Assembly (NCBI RefSeq): GCF_009767915.1 | Contig: NZ_WSRP01000022.1 | Location: 1-44,748, forward strand | Origin: Parasutterella muris | Lineage (GTDB): Bacteria > Pseudomonadota > Gammaproteobacteria > Burkholderiales > Burkholderiaceae_F | DNA: 44,748 nt | Reading direction: 5' to 3' | Shown here: piece by piece, positions 8,935 through 16,929 of the stretch | Layout: every line of letters begins with the position of its first letter | Position numbering within the stretch: the first letter of the stretch is position 1 | The notes under the pieces: generated by a model | What the model was told of the DNA's origin: nothing | Seen by the model: the letters and a program-made list of their open reading frames with translations, nothing else | Databases searched by the model: none | Position numbers and translations under genes: made by a program

Positions 8935-9568
8935 CGGTCATGACAAAATAGGCTTTTGAGGCTTCAAGAGAAGAGTGCACGCCCATCTTGTCAAAAGCAT
9001 TGGCTCTGTGCATTTTTACGGTTGGAACGGCAATATCAAGCCTGGCGCTGATGCCCTTATTGCTAACACCCTGAGCCGCCATCTCGAAGATTTGCTTTTC
9101 GCGTTTGGTCAGTGAGTTAAAACGTTTTTCAATTCTATCGCGTTCACTTCTTTCGCCCTGGCTGGTTAGACTCTTTGCGCAAGCCTGCCGTATACAGTCT
9201 AAAAGCACGGCCGGCGCAACCGGCTTCTGAAGGAAGTCAAGTGCGCCATGTTTGAGCGTATGGACTGCAGATTCGACATCGCCATGACCGGTCAGAAAAA
9301 TAATGGGAATCGGATGCGCAACCGTTGATTCAATGTGGTGCTGAAGTTGCAGGCCGGTAAGGTTCGGCATTCTAATGTCGAGAACAAGGCAGCCCGGTTC
9401 TATGAAGCGCTCTTCCGCTATGAATTTTTCTGCGCTGCTGAAACCTCTAACTGACCATCCCTTCATAGACAGAAGAACTTTCAGAGACTCTAAAAACTGC
9501 GTGTCATCATCAACAAGCCGCACGACGCATTTTTGCTGAAGTCTATTTAATTCATGTGTGTTGTTCAT
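8912..9568 (-). CDS. FixJ/TtrR-like response regulator
   Basis: A 218-residue response regulator: receiver domain (about 12-130) with the acidic cluster VDDD, phosphoacceptor Asp64 in VLDIRMP, and the conserved Lys in LQKP; then a LuxR-type helix-turn-helix (about 150-205; LTKREKQIFEMAAQGVSNK). The start overlaps the stop of the sensor kinase gene by 4 nt, so the two are translationally coupled and almost certainly cognate. It presumably controls the flavoprotein and dehydroquinase genes of the same cluster. Operator not proven, though a dyad lies upstream of the first gene at 14248. Confidence 0.92.
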   Translation of the reverse strand: MNNTHELNRLQQKCVVRLVDDDTQFLESLKVLLSMKGWSVRGFSSAEKFIAEERFIEPGCLVLDIRMPNLTGLQLQHHIESTVAHPIPIIFLTGHGDVESAVHTLKHGALDFLQKPVAPAVLLDCIRQACAKSLTSQGERSERDRIEKRFNSLTKREKQIFEMAAQGVSNKGISARLDIAVPTVKMHRANAFDKMGVHSSLEASKAYFVMTDEKDHDQ

Positions 9569-11370
9569 GTTTCAATCTCCAGCTGATCGATTTCCAGAAG
9601 AGCAGCAACGCCGCCGCCTTTTCTTTTCCTAAAACTGAGATCGGCCGAATGATGATCAGCGATCGATCGGATAATGGATAACCCGAGTCCCAGACCTTCA
9701 GCCTTTACACTCTCTCCGAGTGAGATTAGTCGAGCCATTTGCTCATCTGTCATCACATTCCCGCTGTTTTCGATCTTGAGCTCAAATCTCGAAGACTCGA
9801 TTCTACTGATCGTTATTTTAATAAAAGGCTTTTGTTTCTTTTCAGCTTCCAATGCCGCATGCGCGCCGTTTCTTAGAAGATTAATAATGAGCAGTTCCAA
9901 GGAAACCGGATCCGAACGAACCAAAGCCTTACCAGCTCCATTGAGAAAGTTCACTTTTACAGCGTCATATTCCGGTTCATTTCTCCTGAAAGAGCGAATT
10001 GCTTTTTCTGTGATCTCAACAAGGTCACTCGGAATCAGCGGATTCTCTTTCTTTTTGGCAAAATTGCGGACGGACTCAACCAGAGAGTTCAGTCTGCCAA
10101 CCTGTTGAGCCACATGATTAATAGCGGATAGAACGATGGGGTCTTTTTCTGGACTGACTTCCTGCTTCATTCGTAGGATTTCCAGATAGTTAAGGATTGT
10201 TCCGAGCGGCTGTTTAGCTTCGTGAGCGATAATGCTGCTCATTTGCGAGATAACGCCGTTTCGCTCCAAAAGAGCCATTTTCTTTCTCTCGGACTGTAGT
10301 GTTTTATCGGCTGCGATTTTATCTTTCAGCGCTTGATGCAGTTCTCGGGTTTTTCTATTTACCAGCCAGTGAAGTCTGAGTTCATTGAGAACAAGGAAAA
10401 GAATTAGTCCTAAAGCGGTAAGGATCTCAGTTTTGAACCGTTTGAAAAGTGCTGGGACAGTGTTATCGCGCATGTATGCGTAAGGCCCGAGCTGCAGGTC
10501 CTCTAAAAGAGAGCGGACGGCATAATAATTGTCTTCTATAGACCATCGGTAATGGTCAAAATCGGGCATGGCTAATAGGGCAATGGCAACATTCTTGATA
10601 ATCGTCTCCGGTGTACCTTTAACAGCAACAAAAACCAGATCCGGATAGAGCGCTTCAGTAGAGCGGACGCATTTCAAACTATTGGCATTCTCGTTCTTTT
10701 GATTGATAACCTTAATGGAATCCTGACTGATGATTCCGGATCGAACCGCGTTTTCCAGTGTGCAGGTTGAAAGTACTCCAACGTCGGCGGCTCCGACTAA
10801 CACAGCGTTTAAAACGTCGGGCGTCTGAAATTGAAGGAAACTGACCTTGCTGAAAAATTTATCCGGATTCCAGCCGTTTCTTTTAATTTCACCCAGTGCG
10901 GCAAGCCATCCGCCAAGAGAGTTAGGAAGAGAGGCTGCGCAGCTTTTTCCTTTGAGATCCGCAAGATCTTTTATGTCATCTCTGTCGGCCTTGGTAAAGA
11001 AGACACTTCCTAAGGTTCTGGCAGGATTTTCTGCTTCAAGAGTACTCCGCGTAACGATGTGCGTCAGAGGAATGTCATGAATGATCTCGACATAAAAATT
11101 ACTCGGCGCGAAGAAAAAATTCAGCTTAGATTTACGGATTTCCTCAAGCGTGTCCACCGGTGAGATTTGCTCGAGTACAAAATCGTATTGCGGAAGTCTT
11201 TGCTGAAGATAATGAAGAGTAGGGTTGAGCGTGTTTTGCTCAATGTTCATTTCCAAACCCTGAGCAAAGCCGACTCGAATAACAGGTCTTTCAGTTTCTG
11301 CGGCAGAAGCGAAAAACGCGAAAGCCAAGGCGAACATAAGGATCAACGCATAGATTTTTCGCTTCACCAT
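9565..11370 (-). CDS. Sensor histidine kinase with periplasmic PhnD-like domain (TtrS-like)
   Basis: Membrane sensor kinase. I place the start at the ATG at 11370 (MVKRKIYALILMF), which gives a good signal peptide and is preceded by AGGGG; the longer frame starting at 11421 would begin inside a hairpin. A phosphonate-binding-like substrate-binding domain fills about residues 25-300 (DLKGKSCAASLPNSLGGW; AADVGVLS), then a transmembrane helix, a coiled coil and a dimerisation domain with the phosphoacceptor His in SIIAHEAKQPL, then the ATPase domain (NLLRNGAHAALEA; GLGLGLSI). This is the architecture of the tetrathionate sensor TtrS and of many sensors next to respiratory reductases. The ligand is probably the acceptor of the neighbouring reductases or its precursor. 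Confidence 0.92.
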   Translation of the reverse strand: MVKRKIYALILMFALAFAFFASAAETERPVIRVGFAQGLEMNIEQNTLNPTLHYLQQRLPQYDFVLEQISPVDTLEEIRKSKLNFFFAPSNFYVEIIHDIPLTHIVTRSTLEAENPARTLGSVFFTKADRDDIKDLADLKGKSCAASLPNSLGGWLAALGEIKRNGWNPDKFFSKVSFLQFQTPDVLNAVLVGAADVGVLSTCTLENAVRSGIISQDSIKVINQKNENANSLKCVRSTEALYPDLVFVAVKGTPETIIKNVAIALLAMPDFDHYRWSIEDNYYAVRSLLEDLQLGPYAYMRDNTVPALFKRFKTEILTALGLILFLVLNELRLHWLVNRKTRELHQALKDKIAADKTLQSERKKMALLERNGVISQMSSIIAHEAKQPLGTILNYLEILRMKQEVSPEKDPIVLSAINHVAQQVGRLNSLVESVRNFAKKKENPLIPSDLVEITEKAIRSFRRNEPEYDAVKVNFLNGAGKALVRSDPVSLELLIINLLRNGAHAALEAEKKQKPFIKITISRIESSRFELKIENSGNVMTDEQMARLISLGESVKAEGLGLGLSIIRSIADHHSADLSFRKRKGGGVAALLEIDQLEIET

Positions 11371-11402
11371 ACGATACCCCTGGCTTCTAAAATGAACTGA
11401 AG

Positions 11403-11426
11403 GGCGGATGCCCTGAAGCATCCGCC
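11403..11426 (-). terminator. Intercistronic hairpin between reductase and sensor kinase
   Basis: Perfect 9-bp stem (GGCGGATGC / GCATCCGCC) with a 6-nt loop, 10 nt after the flavoprotein stop and before the sensor-kinase start. On the minus strand it is followed by CTTCAGTTCATTTT, a weak U-rich tail. Likely attenuates transcription into the two-component genes or protects the upstream mRNA. Confidence 0.6.
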
Positions 11427-11435
11427 TGATAATAG

Positions 11436-13244
11436 TTACTTGTTGAGGAACTTGACTGCGCTTTCAGCTGCAAGCTTGCCGCTGGTCATAGCCCAAGCCA
11501 TATTGCCTCCGGGTGGCGAGTCATCGCCCATAGCGCCGCCGACTAATTCACCCGCAGCAAAGAGACCTTTAATCGGCTTGTCCTGCTTGTTCACAACGTT
11601 TAGGGTCCTGTCGGTTACGACGCCGCCCATTGTTGTTGCGAAGCGAGGTTGCTGCTCAACGATGTAATAGGGACCTGTGAGCGATACCTGAGTCTTCATG
11701 AATTTAGCAGGACGATTAAACTCTTCGTCTTTTCCGTTTTGCACGAAGGTGTTGTAGCGGGCAACTGTTTTCTGAAGTTCGGCTCCGTTAACACCGGCTT
11801 TCTTAGCGACAGCCGGGATACTGTCTGCTTTCACGACAATCGGATAACCCTTACCATCCTGAGCCAGCCAGTTGTCCATATCACCTTTACTGATTCCAGT
11901 GATATTAAGTTTTGTGAGGAAGGCGTCATATGTCTTCTGATCCATGAGGATGAAGAGTTTTCCGCCTTGTTTCACTTCTTCGTTCTTGATATTGTGGTTT
12001 GTATCAAGCTCGCTGATGACACGCTTACCAGCTCTGTTGACCATAATGCCGGAGTTGTCTTCAAAGGCCGCCTTGTTGGACCAGATGGTGGACTTAGCGA
12101 TGCCGGGAGCGACTTCCATGCCGTTCGGGTAGATCTTGCCGAGATCCATCATTTGCGTCTTGGCACCGATCTTCATGGCCATACGGTGTCCATCGCCGTT
12201 TGAACTCTTAACGCCATAGTAAAGAGCATTCTTAAGATTGCCGGTCAGCATGTCTTTATTGGCGCCGAATCCGCCCGTAGTCAGAATAACTGCAGGGGCC
12301 TTAATCGTGTAGAGGACGCCGTCATTGCCCTTAGCTTTTACGCCGGTAACTGCGCCATTGTTCAGCGTGATTTCTTCAACCGGGGTGCCAAGCATAACTT
12401 TAGCGCCGGATTTTTCGACAGAAGCTTTAAAGTTGCGGGTTGCGCCCTGAGCTCCGTCCACCCATCTCATAACACGCGGTTTGCTGTGTTCGGCTTCATT
12501 GGTGAATCCGGCTTTGGTGTTCAGCTGCATTCCGCCGTCGGTTGTTGCCCAGTCAATCATCGAGCCGACATTATGGACATAGAGGTCAAGCATGCGTTTG
12601 TCATTTAGACCGTGACCGTTCTTAATGTAGTCCTCAGTCATGATTTCAGGGCTGTCGTCTTTGACGCCGGCATCCTTCTGAATTTTAGAGCCCTGAATAA
12701 CAACTGTACCGCCGTTTACAGCTGCCGCGCCGCCTGCGAACGGCATCTTTTCAAGGAGGATGACTTTCTTGCCAAGCTGAGAAGCGCGAATTGCGGCAGT
12801 TTGTCCTGCAGCGCCGGCACCGACAATTGCGATGTCAGCGTTAAGAGTCTTTTCTTCAGCTTTTTGGGCTTGCTTCTGTACTGTCGTCTGCAAAGCTTCC
12901 GGGTTAGCACCTGCCTTGCTGACGCAGGCTGCGATCGCTGCGAGAATTGCCTTGCTGGTAATCGAAGCGCCTGCTACAGCGTTAACAGCTAAAGACTGAT
13001 TTTTAACAATTGCGGCCGGCACCTGTTCAATGGCCACCGATCCGATTCCCGGTGTTTCTTTGTTAGTGCCGACTTGAATTTTTTCAATCTTGTCCTTGGA
13101 GAATGTCACTGTTACCGGGACGTCCCCGCCGTTGCCTTTGGCTGCAGCGGTGTATGTACCGGGTGTGAACTCAACCGCCTGAGCTGCTGACATACTCATT
13201 GCCAGCAGAACGGAGACGCTGAGGAGATTTAGCTTTCTTTTCAT
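11436..13244 (-). CDS. Exported FMN-binding/FAD-dependent reductase (UrdA/flavocytochrome c-like)
   Basis: A 602-residue protein with a Sec signal peptide (basic start, hydrophobic core, ending AAQA), an FMN_bind domain (about 27-108) with the flavinylation motif AGASITS whose Thr96 should carry covalent FMN, and an FAD_binding_2 domain from about 135 (IAIVGAGAAG). There is no haem domain, so the architecture is that of urocanate reductase. Compared by eye with Fcc3, substrate residues differ: GKRVISELDTNH where TTRD is expected, FATTMGG instead of HHTMGG, and GDDSPPGGN instead of ANRLGGN. A reductase for a substrate other than fumarate is therefore likely. It follows the exported dehydroquinase by 51 nt, suggesting a shared pathway. 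Electrons probably come from the quinol pool through a cytochrome encoded elsewhere. Confidence 0.9.
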   Translation of the reverse strand: MKRKLNLLSVSVLLAMSMSAAQAVEFTPGTYTAAAKGNGGDVPVTVTFSKDKIEKIQVGTNKETPGIGSVAIEQVPAAIVKNQSLAVNAVAGASITSKAILAAIAACVSKAGANPEALQTTVQKQAQKAEEKTLNADIAIVGAGAAGQTAAIRASQLGKKVILLEKMPFAGGAAAVNGGTVVIQGSKIQKDAGVKDDSPEIMTEDYIKNGHGLNDKRMLDLYVHNVGSMIDWATTDGGMQLNTKAGFTNEAEHSKPRVMRWVDGAQGATRNFKASVEKSGAKVMLGTPVEEITLNNGAVTGVKAKGNDGVLYTIKAPAVILTTGGFGANKDMLTGNLKNALYYGVKSSNGDGHRMAMKIGAKTQMMDLGKIYPNGMEVAPGIAKSTIWSNKAAFEDNSGIMVNRAGKRVISELDTNHNIKNEEVKQGGKLFILMDQKTYDAFLTKLNITGISKGDMDNWLAQDGKGYPIVVKADSIPAVAKKAGVNGAELQKTVARYNTFVQNGKDEEFNRPAKFMKTQVSLTGPYYIVEQQPRFATTMGGVVTDRTLNVVNKQDKPIKGLFAAGELVGGAMGDDSPPGGNMAWAMTSGKLAAESAVKFLNK

Positions 13245-13261
13245 ATGATTTACCTGAAAAG

Positions 13262-13284
13262 GAGAGAGGCTTTTAAACCTCTCC
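13262..13284 (-). other. Intercistronic hairpin between dehydroquinase and reductase genes
   Basis: Inverted repeat GGAGAGG/CCTCTCC around TTTAAAAG-type loop bases, in the 51-nt gap between the dehydroquinase stop and the reductase start. On the minus strand TCCTTTTC follows. It may tune relative expression of the two genes. Confidence 0.45.
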
Positions 13285-13295
13285 GGTTAATGGTC

Positions 13296-14225
13296 CTATT
13301 TACCGTTTGGATACATAGCTTTATGGATGGAGTCAAGAATTGTCTTGGCTTCTTCGCTCGGGATCTGACCCGGTGCGGAAGGTTTACCGCCAACCATGCA
13401 GAAAGTAATGTCTGAGCCGGTGAATTCACCTGTCATTCTGCTCATTACACCATATTTACCCATTGCCATTGTAAGCATCGGCTTTCTGGAATAATAGTGA
13501 CGAGTTTTCCATGTCGCATTCATCAGATCAAGTGCGTCGCCGGTGGTATGGGCCATGACCGCGATCTTCAGGATGTCGGAGCCGAGTTCTTCCTGCAGCA
13601 GCAGACGACGAATGATTTCAGCTTCAGAAGGAGTCCAGCCGAATTCATGGTCACTCATAACGACCTTAACGCCTTTTTGTTTCGCTTTAGCAACGATCTG
13701 TTTGCAGATGTCAGCGTTACGGAACATTTCAATATCGATGAGGTCGATCTTGCCGTTATCAAGAACGTCGAAATAGAAATCACGGTAGAACTCATCGGAA
13801 ACATGACGGCCGCCGCCTTCAGTCTTGTCACGGAAGGTCATGAGAATCGGTTTGTTTTTGGCGATTTCATAAACTTCTTTTGTGAGCTTTGCAAATTCTT
13901 TGCCGGAGATTTCGCCGATGTAATCCGGACGCAGCTCGATCATATCGAGTTCCGGACGATTGTTGTAGTCCTTAACTAGGGCGATGAATGCTTCCGGAGT
14001 CTTAGCAGTAGTTGATGCGATGATCTTAGGACGGCCTTCGCCGATTCTGACACCTTTGATCTCCAGAACTTCAACAGGTCCTTTTTCCCAGCCCGGCTCA
14101 CGATTGACACTGTCAACCGGCATCATTTTTTCGTCACCTTTCAGTTTGGTGCTGGCAAGAGCTGAGCCGGAGAATGCGGCCGCTAAACCTGAAATGCCGG
14201 ACTGCATGAGGAATCGTCTTTTCAT
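13296..14225 (-). CDS. Exported type I 3-dehydroquinate dehydratase (AroD-like)
   Basis: A 309-residue protein: an N-terminal export signal with a twin-arginine-like motif (MKRRFLMQSG then an Ala/Gly-rich hydrophobic stretch), about 45 linker residues, and a full class I dehydroquinase barrel. All catalytic and binding residues known from Salmonella AroD appear by eye: Glu97 and Arg99 (ELRPD), Arg132 and Glu136 (FRDKTEGG), His193 (SDHEF), the Schiff-base Lys220 (LKIAVM), Arg263 (GVMSRMTGE) and Gln287 (SAPGQI). It should convert 3-dehydroquinate to 3-dehydroshikimate. The export signal and placement ahead of a periplasmic reductase and sensor pair argue against a role in aromatic amino acid biosynthesis and for periplasmic quinate/dehydroquinate metabolism. 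First gene of the cluster; Shine-Dalgarno GGAGACA precedes the ATG. Confidence 0.9.
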   Translation of the reverse strand: MKRRFLMQSGISGLAAAFSGSALASTKLKGDEKMMPVDSVNREPGWEKGPVEVLEIKGVRIGEGRPKIIASTTAKTPEAFIALVKDYNNRPELDMIELRPDYIGEISGKEFAKLTKEVYEIAKNKPILMTFRDKTEGGGRHVSDEFYRDFYFDVLDNGKIDLIDIEMFRNADICKQIVAKAKQKGVKVVMSDHEFGWTPSEAEIIRRLLLQEELGSDILKIAVMAHTTGDALDLMNATWKTRHYYSRKPMLTMAMGKYGVMSRMTGEFTGSDITFCMVGGKPSAPGQIPSEEAKTILDSIHKAMYPNGK

Positions 14226-14247
14226 CTGCTTGTCTCCAAATGTTTTA

Positions 14248-14263
14248 AATGAATAAGTTCATT
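14248..14263 (-). promoter_or_regulatory. Inverted repeat upstream of the dehydroquinase operon
   Basis: AATGAATAAGTTCATT: perfect 6-bp arms (AATGAA/TTCATT) around a 4-nt centre, 22 bases before the dehydroquinase start codon. Position fits an operator or a leader hairpin for the five-gene cluster. The regulator is not identified; the clustered FixJ-like regulator is the obvious candidate. Confidence 0.4.
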
Positions 14264-14416
14264 CTGAAGACAGCAGGCTTTGCTGAATACATCCTTGAGG
14301 ATGTAAAAGATCAAGACTTAGGGGTTTGGGATGTAGGTAGAAACTCTAATATAAAACTCTGGATTTTGCATCACTTGGGACTAAAAGTTTGCTTCAGTGA
14401 AGAAGAACCGGTCTAT

Positions 14417-15133
14417 CTATGGCTTTCGGGCAACCACGGCAAAATGTGTTGGCATTAATCGCTTATCGCGTGTTTCGACGGTTTTTAGGATTTCAGTACT
14501 GATGTTTACAAAACCCACTTTAGCGAGGACGGCTTTATCCCAGTCGGGACGGACATGACGGCTAAGGGGAAGATCTTCAGCGATTTCATCAATCACACTG
14601 GTTTTGACGCCCAATAGAATGTGCTTACTTTGTTCGGTCTGCGCTTTATGAATATCCGCATAGGTCTTGTCAAACAAATAACAGTAGTGATTCCCGTCAA
14701 AAACAAAAAGCCTTCCTCCCGGTTTCAGAACGCGAAACCATTTACGGTAGGCTGATTCCGGATTTTCCAGGTTCCAAACCAGATTCCGACTGACGACAGC
14801 ATCAAAAGCGTCTGTATCAAAAGGAAGTTTTTGAGCGTCGGTTTGAAGAAATCGAACCTGAGCATCCGGGGTCTCTGAGAGAAGATTCTTTGCTTGCGTC
14901 AGCATCTCTTCCGAGTAGTCTGCCGCTGTAACTTTCATGGACAGTGACGACAGAAGTCTCGTGAAAAATCCCGGACCGCACCCGATATCCAGAACTTCAG
15001 AACCGACAGGAAGATCGCTGAAAAACGTTCTGTATTCCTCTTCCCGATGATTACGAATTTCTTCGTCAACCTGCATGCGATAGCCTTCAGAACGGCTGTC
15101 CCAATAGCGTCGTATTTCTTCAAGATGTTTCAT
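14417..15133 (-). CDS. Class I SAM-dependent methyltransferase
   Basis: A 238-residue cytosolic methyltransferase: SAM-binding motif I VLDIGCGPGFFTRLL near residue 50, acidic motif II (VTAADYSEEML), post-I TDAQKLPFDTDAFDAVVSR and motif III VLKPGGRLFVF. Its start overlaps the stop of the ABC ATPase gene by 4 nt (ATGA), so it is translationally coupled to the importer. Methyltransferases of this kind are often found attached to FecCD-type metal or metallophore uptake operons, but the substrate is not predictable; modification of an imported chelate is an inference. Last gene of its operon. Confidence 0.88.
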   Translation of the reverse strand: MKHLEEIRRYWDSRSEGYRMQVDEEIRNHREEEYRTFFSDLPVGSEVLDIGCGPGFFTRLLSSLSMKVTAADYSEEMLTQAKNLLSETPDAQVRFLQTDAQKLPFDTDAFDAVVSRNLVWNLENPESAYRKWFRVLKPGGRLFVFDGNHYCYLFDKTYADIHKAQTEQSKHILLGVKTSVIDEIAEDLPLSRHVRPDWDKAVLAKVGFVNISTEILKTVETRDKRLMPTHFAVVARKP

Positions 15134-15885
15134 AACGGTCTTATCGGAGTTAAAGTTGTGAGGCCTAAGCTGTTCTTTTCGATCAGACTCTCGATCTGAT
15201 AGATCGGATCAATGACGGAAGAATGCAGCACGTTCTCCGGACGATCAAGCGCATGCACTTTACCGTCATGCAGAAAGAGAATGGAATCACTGTAGCGGGA
15301 GGCAAGCATTAAGTCATGAATAACAAAAAGCGCAATGGCGTCTTTTTCTTTGCAGTATTTAGCAACCGTGTCCATGACCACCAGCTGATGTCGGATATCC
15401 AGAGCGCTTGTCGGTTCATCCAGCAGTAAGATCTTTGGCTCCGATACAAAGGCCTGGGCAAGAAAGACGAGTTGTTTTTGTCCGCCGCTCAGACTTTTAA
15501 CCGGGGTATCGGCTAAAGCTTCCAGTTTTAATTCTCGAATCACGTCGGAGACTTTTTGAAGCTGCTCCTGAGAAACTTTCCACGTGAGCTGTTTGGTTAG
15601 ACCTAGAAGGATGGTTTCAAAGGCAGTCAGAGAGGACGTAATTTTTTCTAACTGAGGCAGATAAGCAATGTGCGAGCGATCTAAAACTTTTTCTTTGTCG
15701 GTGAGGCGAACTTTCCCGCAATAATCATGAAGACCTGCAATACAGCGGATGAGCGTTGTTTTTCCGGCACCGTTTCGACCAAGAATAGCGGTGAGGCGTC
15801 CGGAAGAAAACTCTGCATGAACACAGTTCAGGACCGGTTTGCCTTTATATGCGCATGAGAGACTATCAATTTGCAGCGTCGCCAT
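15130..15885 (-). CDS. FecE/BtuD-type ABC transporter ATPase
   Basis: A 251-residue ATPase with Walker A (GRNGAGKTT), Q-loop (AYLPQ), ABC signature (LSGGQKQ), Walker B (ILLLDEPTSALD) and the switch His (VIHD). It forms the cytoplasmic motor of the importer with the adjacent FecCD-type permease, which ends three bases upstream of its start. Substrate class is metal chelate, haem, corrinoid or oxyanion. Confidence 0.95.
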   Translation of the reverse strand: MATLQIDSLSCAYKGKPVLNCVHAEFSSGRLTAILGRNGAGKTTLIRCIAGLHDYCGKVRLTDKEKVLDRSHIAYLPQLEKITSSLTAFETILLGLTKQLTWKVSQEQLQKVSDVIRELKLEALADTPVKSLSGGQKQLVFLAQAFVSEPKILLLDEPTSALDIRHQLVVMDTVAKYCKEKDAIALFVIHDLMLASRYSDSILFLHDGKVHALDRPENVLHSSVIDPIYQIESLIEKNSLGLTTLTPIRPL

Positions 15886-15888
15886 AAG

Positions 15889-16929
15889 CTACTCCTTTGA
15901 GCGCATCAGAAGGAAAAACAGGAACGGTACACCGATTACCGATGTCACAATCCCGACAGGAAGTGTCGCTCCATCAGAGAGCAGCTTGGAAATGACAGAT
16001 GCTGCCAGCATAAGAATGCTGCCCATGATCGAAGAGCTGATAATTAGAAATCTTTGATCATCTCCCAAAATCATTTTGGTGCAGTGCGGTGCGATTAAAC
16101 CGACAAAAGCTACAGTGCCGATGAACGCGACAGCGGCAGAAACAAGAATGGAACTGACGAAAAAGACAAACATTCTCAGGCGGTTTGTATTGATTCCTAA
16201 TCCGTTGGCCCGTTCCGCACCGTCTGCAAAAGCAGTAAGTTTCCACGCGTAAGTCAGAGAAATAAGCATCGCCGCTGTCCACGTGAACGCTGAAACTGAG
16301 GCGCTGATCCAGGAACTTCTCTGCAGATTGCCGAATGTCCAGCCTGAGATCACCTGAGCGATTTCCGGGGAAGCGCGATACTGCAGATACTGCTGAAGTG
16401 CCTGAAAGAAGAAATTCATGATCACGCCGACAAGGATCAGCGTCGTTGATGTAAGTGAGCGCCGATTACCGAGGTAAAAGATCAGAGTAGAGACGGAAAG
16501 CGCCATGACGAGCGCTGAAAGCGATGTGCCGATCCAAACCTGACCTAAAACAGCAAAGCTGAGCGTGATAGAGACCGCCGCACCAAAACTTGCTCCGGCA
16601 GTGACGCCAAGCGTGTAGGGGCTTGCTAAAGGGTTGTGCGTGATCGTTTGAATGAGAAGACCGGCTAGGCTGAGAGAAGCACCGACAAAAAGACACGTGA
16701 ACGTCATCGGAAGGCGAATCTCCCAAATGATGAAGGCGGAAGATGAGCTGCCGTCGGGGCCGTCCAATATTGCCCGCAGAAGGGACGCCGAAGAGATATC
16801 TGAGGTCCCAACCTGGATATCAGCGAGTAAAAGAATCAGCATCAGAAGGATTAGCGCAAGCGAAATTAGTACTCGTTTACGGATCCTTCGGCGGTAACTG
16901 TCTATCGCAGAACCTGCTGCCATCATCAC
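15889..16929 (-). CDS. FecCD-type ABC transporter permease
   Basis: A 346-residue integral membrane protein of the BtuC/FecCD family, with the typical order of about ten transmembrane helices and the motifs GASLSLAGLLIQTITHNPLA, LGVTAGASFGA and FVGLIAPHCTKMILGDDQR. Start is GTG at 16929 or one of two ATGs just after it; the binding-protein stop codon is immediately upstream, so the genes are tightly coupled. Confidence 0.95.
   Translation of the reverse strand: MMMAAGSAIDSYRRRIRKRVLISLALILLMLILLLADIQVGTSDISSASLLRAILDGPDGSSSSAFIIWEIRLPMTFTCLFVGASLSLAGLLIQTITHNPLASPYTLGVTAGASFGAAVSITLSFAVLGQVWIGTSLSALVMALSVSTLIFYLGNRRSLTSTTLILVGVIMNFFFQALQQYLQYRASPEIAQVISGWTFGNLQRSSWISASVSAFTWTAAMLISLTYAWKLTAFADGAERANGLGINTNRLRMFVFFVSSILVSAAVAFIGTVAFVGLIAPHCTKMILGDDQRFLIISSSIMGSILMLAASVISKLLSDGATLPVGIVTSVIGVPFLFFLLMRSKE

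Noticed and set aside
14249-14458. A 69-codon plus-strand frame overlapping the methyltransferase end
   Set aside because: No ribosome-binding site, no known family, and it runs antisense into a certain gene and over the dehydroquinase promoter region.
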